Counted from the stretch's first letter, positions 43,349 to 52,900 are shown. The stretch: DNA of 64,000 nucleotides from Morganella morganii_D (GCA_044772875.1 CP173058.1:62001-126000), one strand, 5' to 3'. The notes: generated from the sequence alone by a model not told the origin. Numbers and translations: made by a program.

Positions 43349-45075
43349 TGAGCGATAAACACAACGGGCCTTTCATTGTGGAGGGCAAGCTGAGCGACAG
43401 CGAAAGAATGAAGCGCGACAGCAACTATTTGCGCGGAACCATCAAAGAGGATTTGAGTAACGGCCTGACCGGCGGGTTTGAGGGGGATAACTTCCTGCTG
43501 ATCCGTTTTCACGGCATGTATCAGCAGGATGATCGGGATATCAGGGCGGAACGCACAGAGCAGAAACTGGAACCGCGCCATGCCATGATGCTGCGCTGCC
43601 GTCTGCCGGGGGGCGTGATCACGCCGGAACAGTGGCTGAAAATAGACAAATTTGCCGCAGAACAGACGCTGTACGGCAGTATCCGGATCACCAACCGGCA
43701 GACGTTCCAGTTCCACGGCATTCTGAAAGGGGATGTCAAACCGGCACATCAGATGCTGCATGAGGCAGGACTGGATTCACTGGCGACTGCTAATGACGTA
43801 AACCGTAATGTGCTCTGCACCTCGAATCCGGTTCAGTCCGGTCTGCACCGGGAAGCGTATGAATGGGCGAAAAAAATTTCCGAGCATCTGCTGCCCCGCA
43901 CCCGTGCTTATGCTGAAATCTGGCTGGATAAGGAAAAAGTGGCGGCGACAGATGAAGAACCAATCTTAGGTAAAACTTATCTGCCGCGTAAATTCAAAAC
44001 CTCGGTAGTGATCCCGCCGCTGAATGATGTCGATCTGCACGCTAATGATATGAATTTTGTGGCGATTGAGGAAAACGGCAAACTGGTTGGTTTTAATGTG
44101 CTGGTGGGTGGCGGACTGGCGATGACCCACGGTGATACGGCGACCTTTCCCCGTCTTGCCAGTGAGTTTGGCTTTATTCCGCTGAAAGACACACTGGCGG
44201 TGGCGGAGGCGATTGTCACCACCCAGCGCGACTGGGGGAACCGGACGGAGCGTAAAAATGCCAAAACCAAATACACGCTGGAGCGGGTGGGGGTTGAAGC
44301 ATTTAAACAGGAAACCGAACGGCGTGCCGGCGTCACTTTTTCCCCGATCCGTCCGTATGAATTTACCCTGCGCGGTGACCAGATCGGCTGGTTAAAAGGG
44401 ATTGATGATCACTGGCATCTGACGCTGTTTATTGAAAATGGCCGCCTGGTCGATTTACCGGGAAAACCGTTAAAAACCGGCGTGGCAGAAATCGCCAAAA
44501 TTCACCGGGGGGATTTCCGGTTAACCGCCAATCAGAATCTGATTATCGCCGGAATTCCTGAGGCAGAAAAATTCCGTATCGAATCCCTTGCCCGGGCATA
44601 CGGCCTTATCAGCGACAATGTGACGCCGCTGCGGGAAAACTCCATGGCCTGTGTGTCGTTCCCGACTTGTCCGCTGGCGATGGCGGAAGCGGAACGGTTT
44701 CTGCCGGAGTTTGTCACAGAAGTTGAGAAAATAATGTCTTCACACGGTGTGGGGGATGAACAGATTGTTCTGCGGGTCACCGGCTGCCCGAATGGTTGCG
44801 GGCGGGCGATGTTGTCGGAAGTGGGATTGGTGGGCAAAGCGCCGGATCGCTATAATCTGCATCTCGGCGGTAACCGCACCGGCACCCGTATTCCGCGGAT
44901 GTACCGCGAAAATATCAGTTCAGCAGTGATTTTATCGGTGCTTGATGAGCTTATCGGGCGATGGTCACAGGAGCGGGTGGCCGGGGAGGATTTCGGCGAC
45001 TATCTGATCCGCGCCGGCGTGGTGAAACCGGTTCTGAATTCTGCCGTGGATTTTTATGAGGCAGGAGCCGCCTGA
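43348..45075 (+). CDS. cysI: Sulfite reductase hemoprotein beta subunit
   Basis: A 575-residue hemoprotein (E. coli 570) carrying a 4Fe-4S cluster bridged to siroheme. The cluster cysteines lie in CVSFPTCPLA and TGCPNGCGR in the C-terminal third. It catalyses the six-electron reduction of sulfite. In E. coli cysH (PAPS reductase) follows cysI; here a terminator follows directly and cysH is absent from the locus. Confidence 0.98.
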   Translation: MSDKHNGPFIVEGKLSDSERMKRDSNYLRGTIKEDLSNGLTGGFEGDNFLLIRFHGMYQQDDRDIRAERTEQKLEPRHAMMLRCRLPGGVITPEQWLKIDKFAAEQTLYGSIRITNRQTFQFHGILKGDVKPAHQMLHEAGLDSLATANDVNRNVLCTSNPVQSGLHREAYEWAKKISEHLLPRTRAYAEIWLDKEKVAATDEEPILGKTYLPRKFKTSVVIPPLNDVDLHANDMNFVAIEENGKLVGFNVLVGGGLAMTHGDTATFPRLASEFGFIPLKDTLAVAEAIVTTQRDWGNRTERKNAKTKYTLERVGVEAFKQETERRAGVTFSPIRPYEFTLRGDQIGWLKGIDDHWHLTLFIENGRLVDLPGKPLKTGVAEIAKIHRGDFRLTANQNLIIAGIPEAEKFRIESLARAYGLISDNVTPLRENSMACVSFPTCPLAMAEAERFLPEFVTEVEKIMSSHGVGDEQIVLRVTGCPNGCGRAMLSEVGLVGKAPDRYNLHLGGNRTGTRIPRMYRENISSAVILSVLDELIGRWSQERVAGEDFGDYLIRAGVVKPVLNSAVDFYEAGAA

Positions 45076-45080
45076 AATAA

Positions 45081-45111
45081 AAAACCGCGCCGTTTTACGC
45101 GGCGCGGTTTT
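45081..45111. terminator. Bidirectional terminator between cysI and degQ
   Basis: A 12-bp stem (45081-45092 with 45100-45111) with a 7-nt loop, A-rich on the left and TTTT on the right. Confidence 0.9.
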
Positions 45112-45133
45112 CAGTATTCACAGCAGGAATGTA

Positions 45134-46528
45134 TCAGCGGCCGGCATTATTCAGCAGCAGATAGATATTGTCATCACCGCGTAAAATATTCAGCGCCAGC
45201 ACGCTTGGCTTGCCGTCGATAATTTTGCGCAGTTCAACAATGGTCATCACACGCTGGTTATTGACGCCGATAATCAGGTCACCCGGCTGAAGCCCTGACA
45301 TGGCCGCCGGAGAATTTTTCTGTACCGCCTCAATATTCACGCCTTTATTACCCTCTTTATTGCTGCCGTTGCTCAGAGTTGCGCCTTCCAGCAGGGTGGT
45401 CAGGCTTTCGGCTTTGGTGGTCTGGCCTTCGCTGTCATCCAGTGTCACGCTGACTTCCAGCGGTTTTCCTTTGCGCAGCAAACCGATTTTTACTTCTTTA
45501 CCCGGTGCGGTGGTACCGATTTTTGCTCTCAGTTCAGCAAAGCTGCTGACACGTTTGCCGTCAACGGACACCAGCACGTCGCCGGATTTAATCCCTGCTT
45601 TGGCGGCGGCAGATTTAGGAATGACTTCACTGACAAATGCCCCGCGCTGGGCTTCCACACTCATCGCTTTGGCGATATCCGCGTTCATTTCAGTACCACG
45701 GATGCCGAGGGAGCCGCGTTTGACTTCGCCGGTGGCAATCAGCTGCGAGGTCAGGTCTTTGGCCATGTTACTCGGGATAGCAAAGCCGATCCCGATATTG
45801 CCGCCGCCCGGTGCCAGAATCGCAGTGTTGATACCGATAAGCTCACCATTGAGATTGACCAGCGCACCGCCGGAGTTTCCCCTGTTGATGGAGGCGTCAG
45901 TCTGGATAAAGTTTTCCAGCCCTTCCACATTCAGCCCGCTGCGGCCTAATGCTGATATAATTCCGGAGGTTGCAGTCTGGCCCAGACCAAACGGGTTACC
46001 GACGGCCACGGTAAAATCACCGACACGCAGTTTATCGGAATCCGCCAGGGTGATAGCAGTCAGGTTCGGGGCATTTTTGACCTGTAACAGTGCAATATCG
46101 GTCTGTGGATCGCGGCCGATTAAGGTTGCGTCATATTTACGGCCGTCATTGAGCTGGATCTGAATTTTATCCGCATTCTGGATAACGTGGTTATTGGTCA
46201 GAATGTAGCCTTTCTTAGCATCAATAATGACACCGGAACCCTGTCCCTGGAACGGACGAACACTTTCCTGCTGAGATGGCATATTCGGGCCGAAGAAGAA
46301 TTTAAACTCTTCCGGCACCTGCTGGCGGGCAACCGCTGTTCCGGATACTTCCACGCTGACCACCGCAGGCAGCACTTTTTCCAGCATCGGTGCCAGGCTC
46401 GGCAAAGATTCACCGGTGGCCATTTTGGCCGGTAAGGCCGCATTTGATACCGCAGGCAGTGCCGCGAGAGATAACCCGAGGCTGATGGCAACAGCACTGA
46501 GCAGGTTTTTTTTCTTTTTATTCATCAT
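45134..46528 (-). CDS. degQ: Periplasmic serine endoprotease DegQ
   Basis: A 464-residue HtrA-family protease and chaperone. The signal peptide ends near AVSNA (residue 30), the triad is His114 (TNNHVI), Asp in QTDIALLQ and Ser in RGNSGGAL, and two PDZ domains follow (about 270-365 and 375-464). It clears misfolded envelope proteins. DegP and DegQ are similar; the short loop before residue 100 and location beside zapE/zapG (yhcM/yhcB) favour DegQ. Two ATGs occur at the start; I keep the first. Confidence 0.92.
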   Translation of the reverse strand: MMNKKKKNLLSAVAISLGLSLAALPAVSNAALPAKMATGESLPSLAPMLEKVLPAVVSVEVSGTAVARQQVPEEFKFFFGPNMPSQQESVRPFQGQGSGVIIDAKKGYILTNNHVIQNADKIQIQLNDGRKYDATLIGRDPQTDIALLQVKNAPNLTAITLADSDKLRVGDFTVAVGNPFGLGQTATSGIISALGRSGLNVEGLENFIQTDASINRGNSGGALVNLNGELIGINTAILAPGGGNIGIGFAIPSNMAKDLTSQLIATGEVKRGSLGIRGTEMNADIAKAMSVEAQRGAFVSEVIPKSAAAKAGIKSGDVLVSVDGKRVSSFAELRAKIGTTAPGKEVKIGLLRKGKPLEVSVTLDDSEGQTTKAESLTTLLEGATLSNGSNKEGNKGVNIEAVQKNSPAAMSGLQPGDLIIGVNNQRVMTIVELRKIIDGKPSVLALNILRGDDNIYLLLNNAGR

Positions 46529-46729
46529 TCGTTTTGTGTCTCATCAATTAATAAGCTGAATCAGCGGCGGGTGAAGCCGCAGCATACGCAGATACCTGTA
46601 TGACTCTATGTGTGTGTAAAAGTTCCGCATTCAATAGAAATAAAACAACCTTTACAAGGCTTTACGTGAATTGAAATTACTGCGGGGAATTGTTTTGCTG
46701 AAGGTATTAAGCGGCTGAATTCAGGTGAA

Positions 46730-46757
46730 AAAAAACCGCGGTCTCCCGCGGTTTTTT
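46730..46757 (-). terminator. Terminator after zapG
   Basis: A 12-bp stem (46730-46741 with 46746-46757) with a TCTC loop and A/T runs on both sides, directly after the zapG stop on the minus strand. Confidence 0.9.
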
Positions 46758-46762
46758 AAAGA

Positions 46763-47167
46763 CTAGCTTTCTTTGTTTTCGACGGGACGGAACAGCCCTG
46801 ATGAGCCGTCTGAATAATCACGCGGCGGCATTTTTACCGGTGCCTGGTCATTATCGGCCTCAGCTTCCGTCAGACGGTAGCTGAACGGATTATCCTGTGC
46901 GGACAGCCCGGGCATCAGTTCTGAAGAACTTTTCGCCATGTGCTGATATAACTGGCGGTAATCTTTCGCCATATTATCCAGCAGTTCTGCACTGCGGGCA
47001 AAGTGGCTGACCAGCTCTTTGCGGTACTCTTCCAGTTCGGCCTTGTTTTTTTCCAGGTCATGTTTCATTGCTTCCTGCTCTCTGAACTTGGAACTGCCCA
47101 GACGAACGGCCAGCGCACCAATGATTAAACCAACTGCTAATCCGATGAGTGCATATACCCAAATCAT
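46763..47167 (-). CDS. zapG: Inner-membrane cell-division/envelope protein ZapG (YhcB)
   Basis: A 134-residue DUF1043 protein (E. coli 132): one N-terminal membrane helix (about 3-21), a coiled coil (about 28-70, KNKAELEEYRKELVSHFARSA falls here), and a Pro/Asp-rich disordered tail. It links division with envelope biogenesis and rod-complex proteins. The start MIWVYALIG at 47167 follows AAGGAG. Divergent from zapE. Confidence 0.95.
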   Translation of the reverse strand: MIWVYALIGLAVGLIIGALAVRLGSSKFREQEAMKHDLEKNKAELEEYRKELVSHFARSAELLDNMAKDYRQLYQHMAKSSSELMPGLSAQDNPFSYRLTEAEADNDQAPVKMPPRDYSDGSSGLFRPVENKES

Positions 47168-47351
47168 GGCTACTCCTTTAAGTGCATCATGCGCGTTAAA
47201 ATCTGTTGTCACTATAACCGGATTTGCCGTCCGGGGGGAATAGTGAAGGTAAGGCTTTCCGGCATTATCCCGGATTTCCGGGTATAATACCCGCCACTAC
47301 ATCATAAAAATCTCAATAAAAACCTCTGATAATATTAAGGGATTACTGATT

Positions 47352-48479
47352 ATGAGCACAACACCGCGTGAGTTGTATCAACAGGCACTGAACGGCAGCG
47401 GATTTGCGCCGGACGACGTGCAGCGGCGCACTGTTGACCGGCTGACAGAGATGCATGAGGCACTCCTGACGCGCTCTCCCTGTCCTCCGGAGCAGGAAAA
47501 AGGGCTGCGCGGCACTCTGAACCGCTGGCTGAGAAAAGCGCCTGAGCCGGCAAGCTGTCCGCCGGTGCAGGGTATTTATATGTGGGGCGGGGTCGGGCGC
47601 GGCAAAACCTGGCTGATGGATCTGTTTTATGACAGCCTGCCGGGGCCGCGCAAACTGCGGCTGCATTTCCACCGCTTTATGCTGCGGGTGCATGAGGAAC
47701 TGACGGCGCTTCAGGGGCATGAAAATCCGCTGGAAAGCGTTGCTGACGGCTTTGCACAGGAAACGGATGTTCTCTGTTTCGATGAGTTTTTTGTCTCCGA
47801 TATCACAGATGCGATGATTCTCGGCACACTGCTGGAAGCCCTGTTTCAGCGCGGTATCGCGCTGGTGGCAACGTCCAATATTCCGCCGGATGAGTTGTAC
47901 CGTAACGGGTTGCAGCGCGCCCGGTTCCTGCCGGCCATTGAGCAGATCAAAAAATACTGCGATGTGCTGAATGTGGATGCGGGGATTGATTATCGTCTGC
48001 GCACACTGACACAGGCGCATTTGTGGCTGACCACGGCGGATGCCGGCACACCGGCGGTAATGGACAGTATGTTTTCCCGGCTGACCGGCGGACAGAAATC
48101 CGGACAGGCGGCACTGACCATCAATCACCGTCCGCTGCCTGTAGTGCGGGAAACCGACGGCGTGCTGGCGGTGACATTCCGGACACTGTGTGAGGATGCG
48201 CGCAGCCAGCACGATTATATTGCGCTGTCAAAAATCTATCACACCGTACTTTTATATGATGTCCCGGTACTGACTACGGAAAATGAGAATTCCGCGCGGC
48301 GTTTTCTGGCGCTGGTTGATGAGTTTTACGAGCGGAAGGTGAAACTGATTATTCAGGCGCAGACCGCGATGGATTCTCTCTATCAGGGGCAGTTACTGAC
48401 TTTTGAGTTCGCCAGATGCCTCTCCCGGTTGCAGGAAATGCAAAGTGAGGAGTACCTGAAACTGCCGCATCTGATATAA
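47352..48479 (+). CDS. zapE: Cell-division ATPase ZapE
   Basis: A 375-residue AFG1-like ATPase (E. coli 375) that acts on the Z-ring at late division, especially under anaerobic or heat stress. The P-loop is GGVGRGKTWLMD (about 78-89), Walker B VLCFDEFFVSD, and sensor ATSNIPPDELY. Confidence 0.97.
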   Translation: MSTTPRELYQQALNGSGFAPDDVQRRTVDRLTEMHEALLTRSPCPPEQEKGLRGTLNRWLRKAPEPASCPPVQGIYMWGGVGRGKTWLMDLFYDSLPGPRKLRLHFHRFMLRVHEELTALQGHENPLESVADGFAQETDVLCFDEFFVSDITDAMILGTLLEALFQRGIALVATSNIPPDELYRNGLQRARFLPAIEQIKKYCDVLNVDAGIDYRLRTLTQAHLWLTTADAGTPAVMDSMFSRLTGGQKSGQAALTINHRPLPVVRETDGVLAVTFRTLCEDARSQHDYIALSKIYHTVLLYDVPVLTTENENSARRFLALVDEFYERKVKLIIQAQTAMDSLYQGQLLTFEFARCLSRLQEMQSEEYLKLPHLI

Positions 48480-48721
48480 TGCGCGCGCCGGAAAAGGGTT
48501 TCGGGGAATTTTTTTTAATTTGGGGTCGATTTTTTGCAGGGACTTCTCTATAATCTTGCGACCCCCACGTTACAGCGGTTTTCTTTATTTCCCAAAGAAG
48601 GCTGCAACTAGCGCCAGATGATTCTGCTCGAAGGGGTAGGTTTACTGGACAAGCGTCGTGTGAGCCTCAGTTTCTGAACATTGGTTCACCAACATGTAAC
48701 TTATTTATTGGGTAAGCTTTA
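48480..48721 (+). promoter_or_regulatory. rplM-rpsI promoter and long leader
   Basis: A consensus -10 TATAAT at 48549-48554 with a GC-rich downstream stretch (CGACCCCC), typical of ribosomal-protein promoters; the -35 (TCGATT, 17-bp spacing) is weak. The leader is about 160 bases, much longer than needed. In E. coli L13 represses its own operon through the leader mRNA, so this leader likely carries the L13 site; I see no single obvious stem. Confidence 0.65.
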
Positions 48722-49150
48722 ATGAAAACTTTTACAGCTAAACCAGAAAGCGTACAACGCGACTGGTTCGTTGTTGATGCAACCGGCAAAACTTTAGGCC
48801 GTCTTGCAACTGAATTAGCCCGCCGTCTGCGCGGTAAGCACAAAGCGGAATATACTCCTCACGTTGACACCGGTGATTACATCATCGTTCTGAACGCAGA
48901 AAAAGTTGCTGTAACCGGCAACAAGCGTACAGACAAAGTGTACTATCGCCACACTGGCTACGTTGGTGGTATTAAGCAAGCGACCTTCGAAGAGATGATC
49001 GCCCGCCATCCTGAGCGCGTTATTGAAATCGCTGTGAAAGGCATGTTGCCGAAAGGCCCTCTGGGTCGTGCAATGTACCGTAAACTGAAAGTTTACGCAG
49101 GTAACGAGCACAATCACGCGGCACAGCAACCGCAAGTTCTGGACATTTAA
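48722..49150 (+). CDS. rplM: 50S ribosomal protein L13
   Basis: A 142-residue protein (E. coli 142), early 50S assembly protein and operon repressor. Family stretch MLPKGPLGRAMYRKLKVYAG near the C-terminus. Operon with rpsI, 15 bases downstream. Confidence 0.99.
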   Translation: MKTFTAKPESVQRDWFVVDATGKTLGRLATELARRLRGKHKAEYTPHVDTGDYIIVLNAEKVAVTGNKRTDKVYYRHTGYVGGIKQATFEEMIARHPERVIEIAVKGMLPKGPLGRAMYRKLKVYAGNEHNHAAQQPQVLDI

Positions 49151-49165
49151 TCGGGATTATAGGCA

Positions 49166-49558
49166 ATGGCTGAAAATCAATACTACGGCACTGGTCGCCG
49201 CAAAAGTTCATCCGCTCGTGTCTTTATTAAGCCGGGTAGTGGTAACATCGTCATCAACCAACGCAGCCTCGAAAACTATTTCGGCCGCGAAACAGCACGC
49301 ATGGTAGTTCGCCAGCCGCTGGAACTGGTTGAAATGTTAGAAAAACTGGATCTGTACATCACTGTTAAAGGTGGTGGTATCTCTGGTCAGGCAGGCGCAA
49401 TCCGTCACGGTATCACCCGTGCTCTGATGGTGTATGACGAATCTCTGCGTTCTGAGCTGCGTAAAGCCGGCTTCGTAACGCGTGATGCACGTGAAGTTGA
49501 ACGTAAAAAAGTGGGTCTGCGCAAAGCACGTCGCCGTCCGCAGTTCTCCAAACGTTAA
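49166..49558 (+). CDS. rpsI: 30S ribosomal protein S9
   Basis: A 130-residue protein (E. coli 130). The basic C-terminal tail RKARRRPQFSKR reaches the P-site tRNA anticodon stem. YGTGRRKSSSARVF near the N-terminus is the family signature. Confidence 0.99.
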   Translation: MAENQYYGTGRRKSSSARVFIKPGSGNIVINQRSLENYFGRETARMVVRQPLELVEMLEKLDLYITVKGGGISGQAGAIRHGITRALMVYDESLRSELRKAGFVTRDAREVERKKVGLRKARRRPQFSKR

Positions 49559-49580
49559 TCACTGGTTTCGTTGGAATGCA

Positions 49581-49607
49581 AAAAACCCGCCATCGGCGGG
49601 TTTTTTT
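49581..49607 (+). terminator. Terminator after rpsI
   Basis: An 11-bp stem (49581-49591 with 49595-49605) with an ATC loop and a run of T. Confidence 0.92.
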
Positions 49608-49909
49608 ATAACTGCATATACTGCCGCAAATTATCCCGCCATAACCTGCAATTTCATGTTTATTTCATGAATCTGCCCTAATTAATTCCCATTTTTAGTG
49701 TTTTTGAATGATTTTTTGCCCGGACTCACCCTAAGTTGAGCAAAATCTGGTAAACTGGCACAAACATTTTTCTCGCCCCTGAACACACTGCTGCCGCGCA
49801 CCCGGATTGGTTCGCTGTGGTTTTCTTTCCCGGATTCAGTGAGAGATTACAGGTAGGAATGGCGCACTGCGCTGTTCATTCCTTTATTTTGATAAACTTG
49901 GAGGTTTTC
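49608..49909 (+). other. Upstream region of sspA
   Basis: About 300 bases with no gene. It must carry the sspA promoter: TAAACT at 49751-49756 could be a -10, but no well-spaced -35 is visible. Confidence 0.4.
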
Positions 49910-50560
49910 ATGGCTGTCGCTGCCAACAAACGTTCGGTAATGACTCTGTTCTCCGGCCCGACCGATATTTTCAGCCACCAGGTACGGATTGTACTGGCGG
50001 AAAAAGGGGTAAGTTTTGAAATTGAGCATGTCGAAGCAGGCAATCTGCCACAAGACCTGATCGATCTGAACCCATACCAGACGGTACCGACACTCGTGGA
50101 TCGCGAGCTGACCTTATATGATTCACGTATTATCATGGAATACCTTGATGAGCGTTTCCCGCATCCGCCGCTGATGCCTGTTTATCCGGTGATGCGTGCG
50201 CAGAGCCGTGTGATGATGCACCGCATCGAGCAGGACTGGTACTCGCTGATGAATAAAATTGAAAAGGGCTCAGCCCAGGAAGCGAACCAGGCCCGCAAAC
50301 AGTTAACAGAAGAGCTGGTTGCTGTGTCGCCGGTATTCAAAGAATATCCGTATTTCATGAATGAAGAATTCAGCCTGGTGGACTGCTATCTGTCCCCGTT
50401 GTTATGGCGTCTGCCGGTACTGGGTATCGACCTGTCCGCACGCCCGTCTTCTGATACCAAACACCTGCAATTCTATATGCAGCGCGTGTTTGAGCGTGAC
50501 TCTTTCCTGGCTTCCCTGACGGAAGCTGAGCGTGAGATGCGTTTACAGTCACGGGGTTAA
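49910..50560 (+). CDS. sspA: Stringent starvation protein A
   Basis: A 216-residue glutathione-transferase-fold protein (E. coli 212) that binds RNA polymerase, is induced by starvation and needed for acid tolerance and phage P1 late genes. N-terminal thioredoxin-like domain with PTDIFSHQVRIVLAEKG, then a helical domain. The start MAVAANKRS at 49910 has GGAGG at 49900-49904. Operon with sspB. Confidence 0.97.
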   Translation: MAVAANKRSVMTLFSGPTDIFSHQVRIVLAEKGVSFEIEHVEAGNLPQDLIDLNPYQTVPTLVDRELTLYDSRIIMEYLDERFPHPPLMPVYPVMRAQSRVMMHRIEQDWYSLMNKIEKGSAQEANQARKQLTEELVAVSPVFKEYPYFMNEEFSLVDCYLSPLLWRLPVLGIDLSARPSSDTKHLQFYMQRVFERDSFLASLTEAEREMRLQSRG

Positions 50561-50566
50561 CCGCTG

Positions 50567-51055
50567 ATGGATATTCAGGAATTAACACCACGCCGCCCTT
50601 ATTTGTTACGGGCGCATTATGAGTGGTTACTGGATAACGAACTGACACCCCATCTGGTGGTGGATGTGAATACCCCCGGTGTGAATGTGCCGATGGAGTA
50701 TGCTCAGGATGGTCAGATTGTCCTGAATATCGCACCGCGCGCCGTGGGTAATCTGGAAATGACTAACGAGTGGGTCGGTTTTAATGCCCGTTTCGGCGGT
50801 GTTCCGCGTCAGGTGGATGTGCCGATGGCCGCCATTATTGCGGTCTACGCCCGTGAAAACGGTGCAGGGATGATGTTTGAACCGGAAGCGGCCTATGACG
50901 CTGCGGAAGAAGAAGAAATTCTGACACCGGCGGTGGATAATATCACCCTGATCCACGACGAACCGGCAAAACCGGCGGAAGAAAGCACTGGCGGGGATGA
51001 CCCGGAACCGCCGAAACCACCGCGTGGCCGTCCGAACTTACGTGTCGTGAAGTAA
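50567..51055 (+). CDS. sspB: ClpXP protease specificity-enhancing factor SspB
   Basis: A 162-residue adaptor (E. coli 165) that brings ssrA-tagged and RseA fragments to ClpXP. The N-terminal tag-binding domain is about 1-110, then an acidic Pro-rich linker and the C-terminal ClpX-binding tail RGRPNLRVVK. Confidence 0.97.
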   Translation: MDIQELTPRRPYLLRAHYEWLLDNELTPHLVVDVNTPGVNVPMEYAQDGQIVLNIAPRAVGNLEMTNEWVGFNARFGGVPRQVDVPMAAIIAVYARENGAGMMFEPEAAYDAAEEEEILTPAVDNITLIHDEPAKPAEESTGGDDPEPPKPPRGRPNLRVVK

Positions 51056-51071
51056 CACTGACCGATAAATA

Positions 51072-51097
51072 AAAAAGACCGCGAAAGCGGTCTTTTT
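51072..51097 (+). terminator. Terminator after sspB
   Basis: An 11-bp stem (51072-51082 with 51087-51097) with a GAAA tetraloop and a T-run. Confidence 0.92.
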
Positions 51098-51117
51098 ACT
51101 GAAATATAGTCGCGACC

Positions 51118-51280
51118 ATTCTTATTACTGGTCACATCAGCTTTTAATGTTCCGGGGAGTGCAATAATATTTTGCGCCGGTTCTCTTTTGACATTAAGCC
51201 AGCCATCGGTACCGCCTGTAATATAGCGTAAATCTGCTATTGAACATTTCCTTATGAGCCGGAATTCAAATAATACTAAC
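51118..51280 (-). pseudogene. Possible decayed coding fragment
   Basis: In one minus-strand frame this stretch reads as plausible protein (IADLRYITGGTDGWLNVKRE, then a segment containing LPGTLKADVTSNKNG) without a start or ribosome site. Upstream in frame a stop cuts it off at about 51290, and to the left it runs into the sspB terminator. It may be the remnant of a lost gene. I do not recognise the family. Confidence 0.25.
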
Positions 51281-51406
51281 AGCAGATAATTAAAAATAAA
51301 TGAGTAGTAATAACTGGATATATGATGGTTTCTTTATGGTTTGCAGAAAATAAACCAGTGAAGTGAGAGCTGGAATATGAAACCAGATTTTATGGTATTG
51401 ACTGAC

Positions 51407-51443
51407 AATAACGGGAAGGTAAATATTCAGCCTTCCCGTTATT
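51407..51443. terminator. Hairpin downstream of gltD
   Basis: A perfect 13-bp stem (51407-51419 with 51431-51443) with an 11-nt loop, 27 bases after the gltD stop. The minus strand has no T-run after it, so it is a likely 3'-end hairpin rather than a textbook terminator. Confidence 0.6.
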
Positions 51444-51470
51444 GGATTTTATATGAATGTGAATTCATTC

Positions 51471-52889
51471 TTACACATGCAGATAATCCAGAATACTTTC
51501 TGCCGCCCGGCGGCCTTCGGCAATGGCGGTGACCACCAGATCCGAGCCGCGCACCACATCACCCCCGGCAAAAATTCCGCTGACAGACGTTTCAAACGGA
51601 TAGGTTGCCTGAGCCGGGGCGCTGATCCGACCCTGCTGATCCCGTGTGACACTGAGGGCATCCAGCCACGGCATGGCGTGCGGCCGGAAACCGAAAGCGA
51701 TAATGACCGCATCGGCATCAATAACAAAGCCGGAATCATCATCCGTTTCAATCTGACGGCGGCCGTTGCTGTCCGCGTCACCCAACCGGGTGGTTAATAC
51801 CCGGACACCACATACCTTACCGGATACATCGGTTTCAATGGCAGATGGCTGACAATTAAAACGGAAATTAACCCCTTCTTCTTTGGCATTTTTTACCTCA
51901 CGACGCGAGCCCGGCATGTTTTCCTCATCACGGCGGTACACGCAGGTCACCTTCCCCGCACCCTGACGGATAGCGGTCCGCAGACAATCCATTGCGGTAT
52001 CCCCGCCACCGAGCACCACGACACGTTTATTCTTAAGGTCAATAAACGGGGCTGAATCATCATCCGCCAGGCCCATCACCTGACGGGTATTACCGATCAG
52101 ATACGGCAGGGCGCTGTATACCCCGGCAGCATCTTCATTTTTCAGCCCGCCGCTCATCGCCTGATAGGTACCCGCACCAATAAATACAGCATCATATTTC
52201 TGCTGTAACTCACTGAGAGAGATATTTTTTCCGATCTCCGTATTCAGCCGGAACTCCACACCCATCTCTGTGAACAGTTCACGGCGGCGCTGCATAATGG
52301 ATTTTTCCAGCTTAAATGACGGGATACCGAAAGTGAGAAGCCCGCCGATTTCGGGATGTTTATCAAACACCACCGGGGTTACGCCGTTACGGATCAGGAC
52401 ATCAGCACAGGCCAGACCGGCAGGACCTGCACCGATCACCGCAACGGTTTTTCCCGTCGGACGGACGGCAGAGAGATCCGGTTTCCAGCCCATCTCAAAG
52501 GCTTTATCCGTGATGTAACGCTCAATATTGCCGATAGTGACTGCACCGAACTCGTCATGCAGCGTACACGCGCCCTCACATAATCTGTCCTGCGGGCATA
52601 CCCGGCCGCACACTTCCGGCAGGCTGTTGGTTTGATGTGACAGCTCTGCTGCTTCAATAATCCGGCCTTCCTCCGCCAGCCGCAGCCAGTTGGGAATATA
52701 GTTATGCACCGGACATTTCCATTCACAGTACGGATTACCACAGCCGAGGCAGCGGGTGGCCTGCTCTTTCACCTGAGGCGATGAAAATGGCTCATAAATC
52801 TCGATAAATTCGGTTTTACGGAGCGCCAGCGGTAACTTTTGCGGATCTGTACGCTGTAATTCAATAAACTGATAAACATTGCGGCTCAT
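51471..52889 (-). CDS. gltD: Glutamate synthase small subunit
   Basis: A 472-residue FAD/NADPH subunit (E. coli 472) feeding electrons to GltB. N-terminal iron-sulfur cysteines lie in CLGCGNPYCEWKCPVHN (about 47-63) and CGRVCPQDRLCEGAC, FAD site GAGPAGLACAD (about 152-162), NADPH site VVLGGGDTAMDC. It follows gltB by 11 bases. Confidence 0.98.
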   Translation of the reverse strand: MSRNVYQFIELQRTDPQKLPLALRKTEFIEIYEPFSSPQVKEQATRCLGCGNPYCEWKCPVHNYIPNWLRLAEEGRIIEAAELSHQTNSLPEVCGRVCPQDRLCEGACTLHDEFGAVTIGNIERYITDKAFEMGWKPDLSAVRPTGKTVAVIGAGPAGLACADVLIRNGVTPVVFDKHPEIGGLLTFGIPSFKLEKSIMQRRRELFTEMGVEFRLNTEIGKNISLSELQQKYDAVFIGAGTYQAMSGGLKNEDAAGVYSALPYLIGNTRQVMGLADDDSAPFIDLKNKRVVVLGGGDTAMDCLRTAIRQGAGKVTCVYRRDEENMPGSRREVKNAKEEGVNFRFNCQPSAIETDVSGKVCGVRVLTTRLGDADSNGRRQIETDDDSGFVIDADAVIIAFGFRPHAMPWLDALSVTRDQQGRISAPAQATYPFETSVSGIFAGGDVVRGSDLVVTAIAEGRRAAESILDYLHV

Positions 52890-52900
52890 CTTGACTCTCC

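Noticed and set aside
45300..46163. 287-codon open frame on the plus strand
   Set aside because: It is antisense to degQ; the translation is Ser/Pro/Leu-rich low-complexity, typical of a shadow frame.
47343..48212. 289-codon open frame on the minus strand
   Set aside because: It is antisense to zapE; the His/Gln/Arg-rich composition and absent ribosome site mark it as a shadow.
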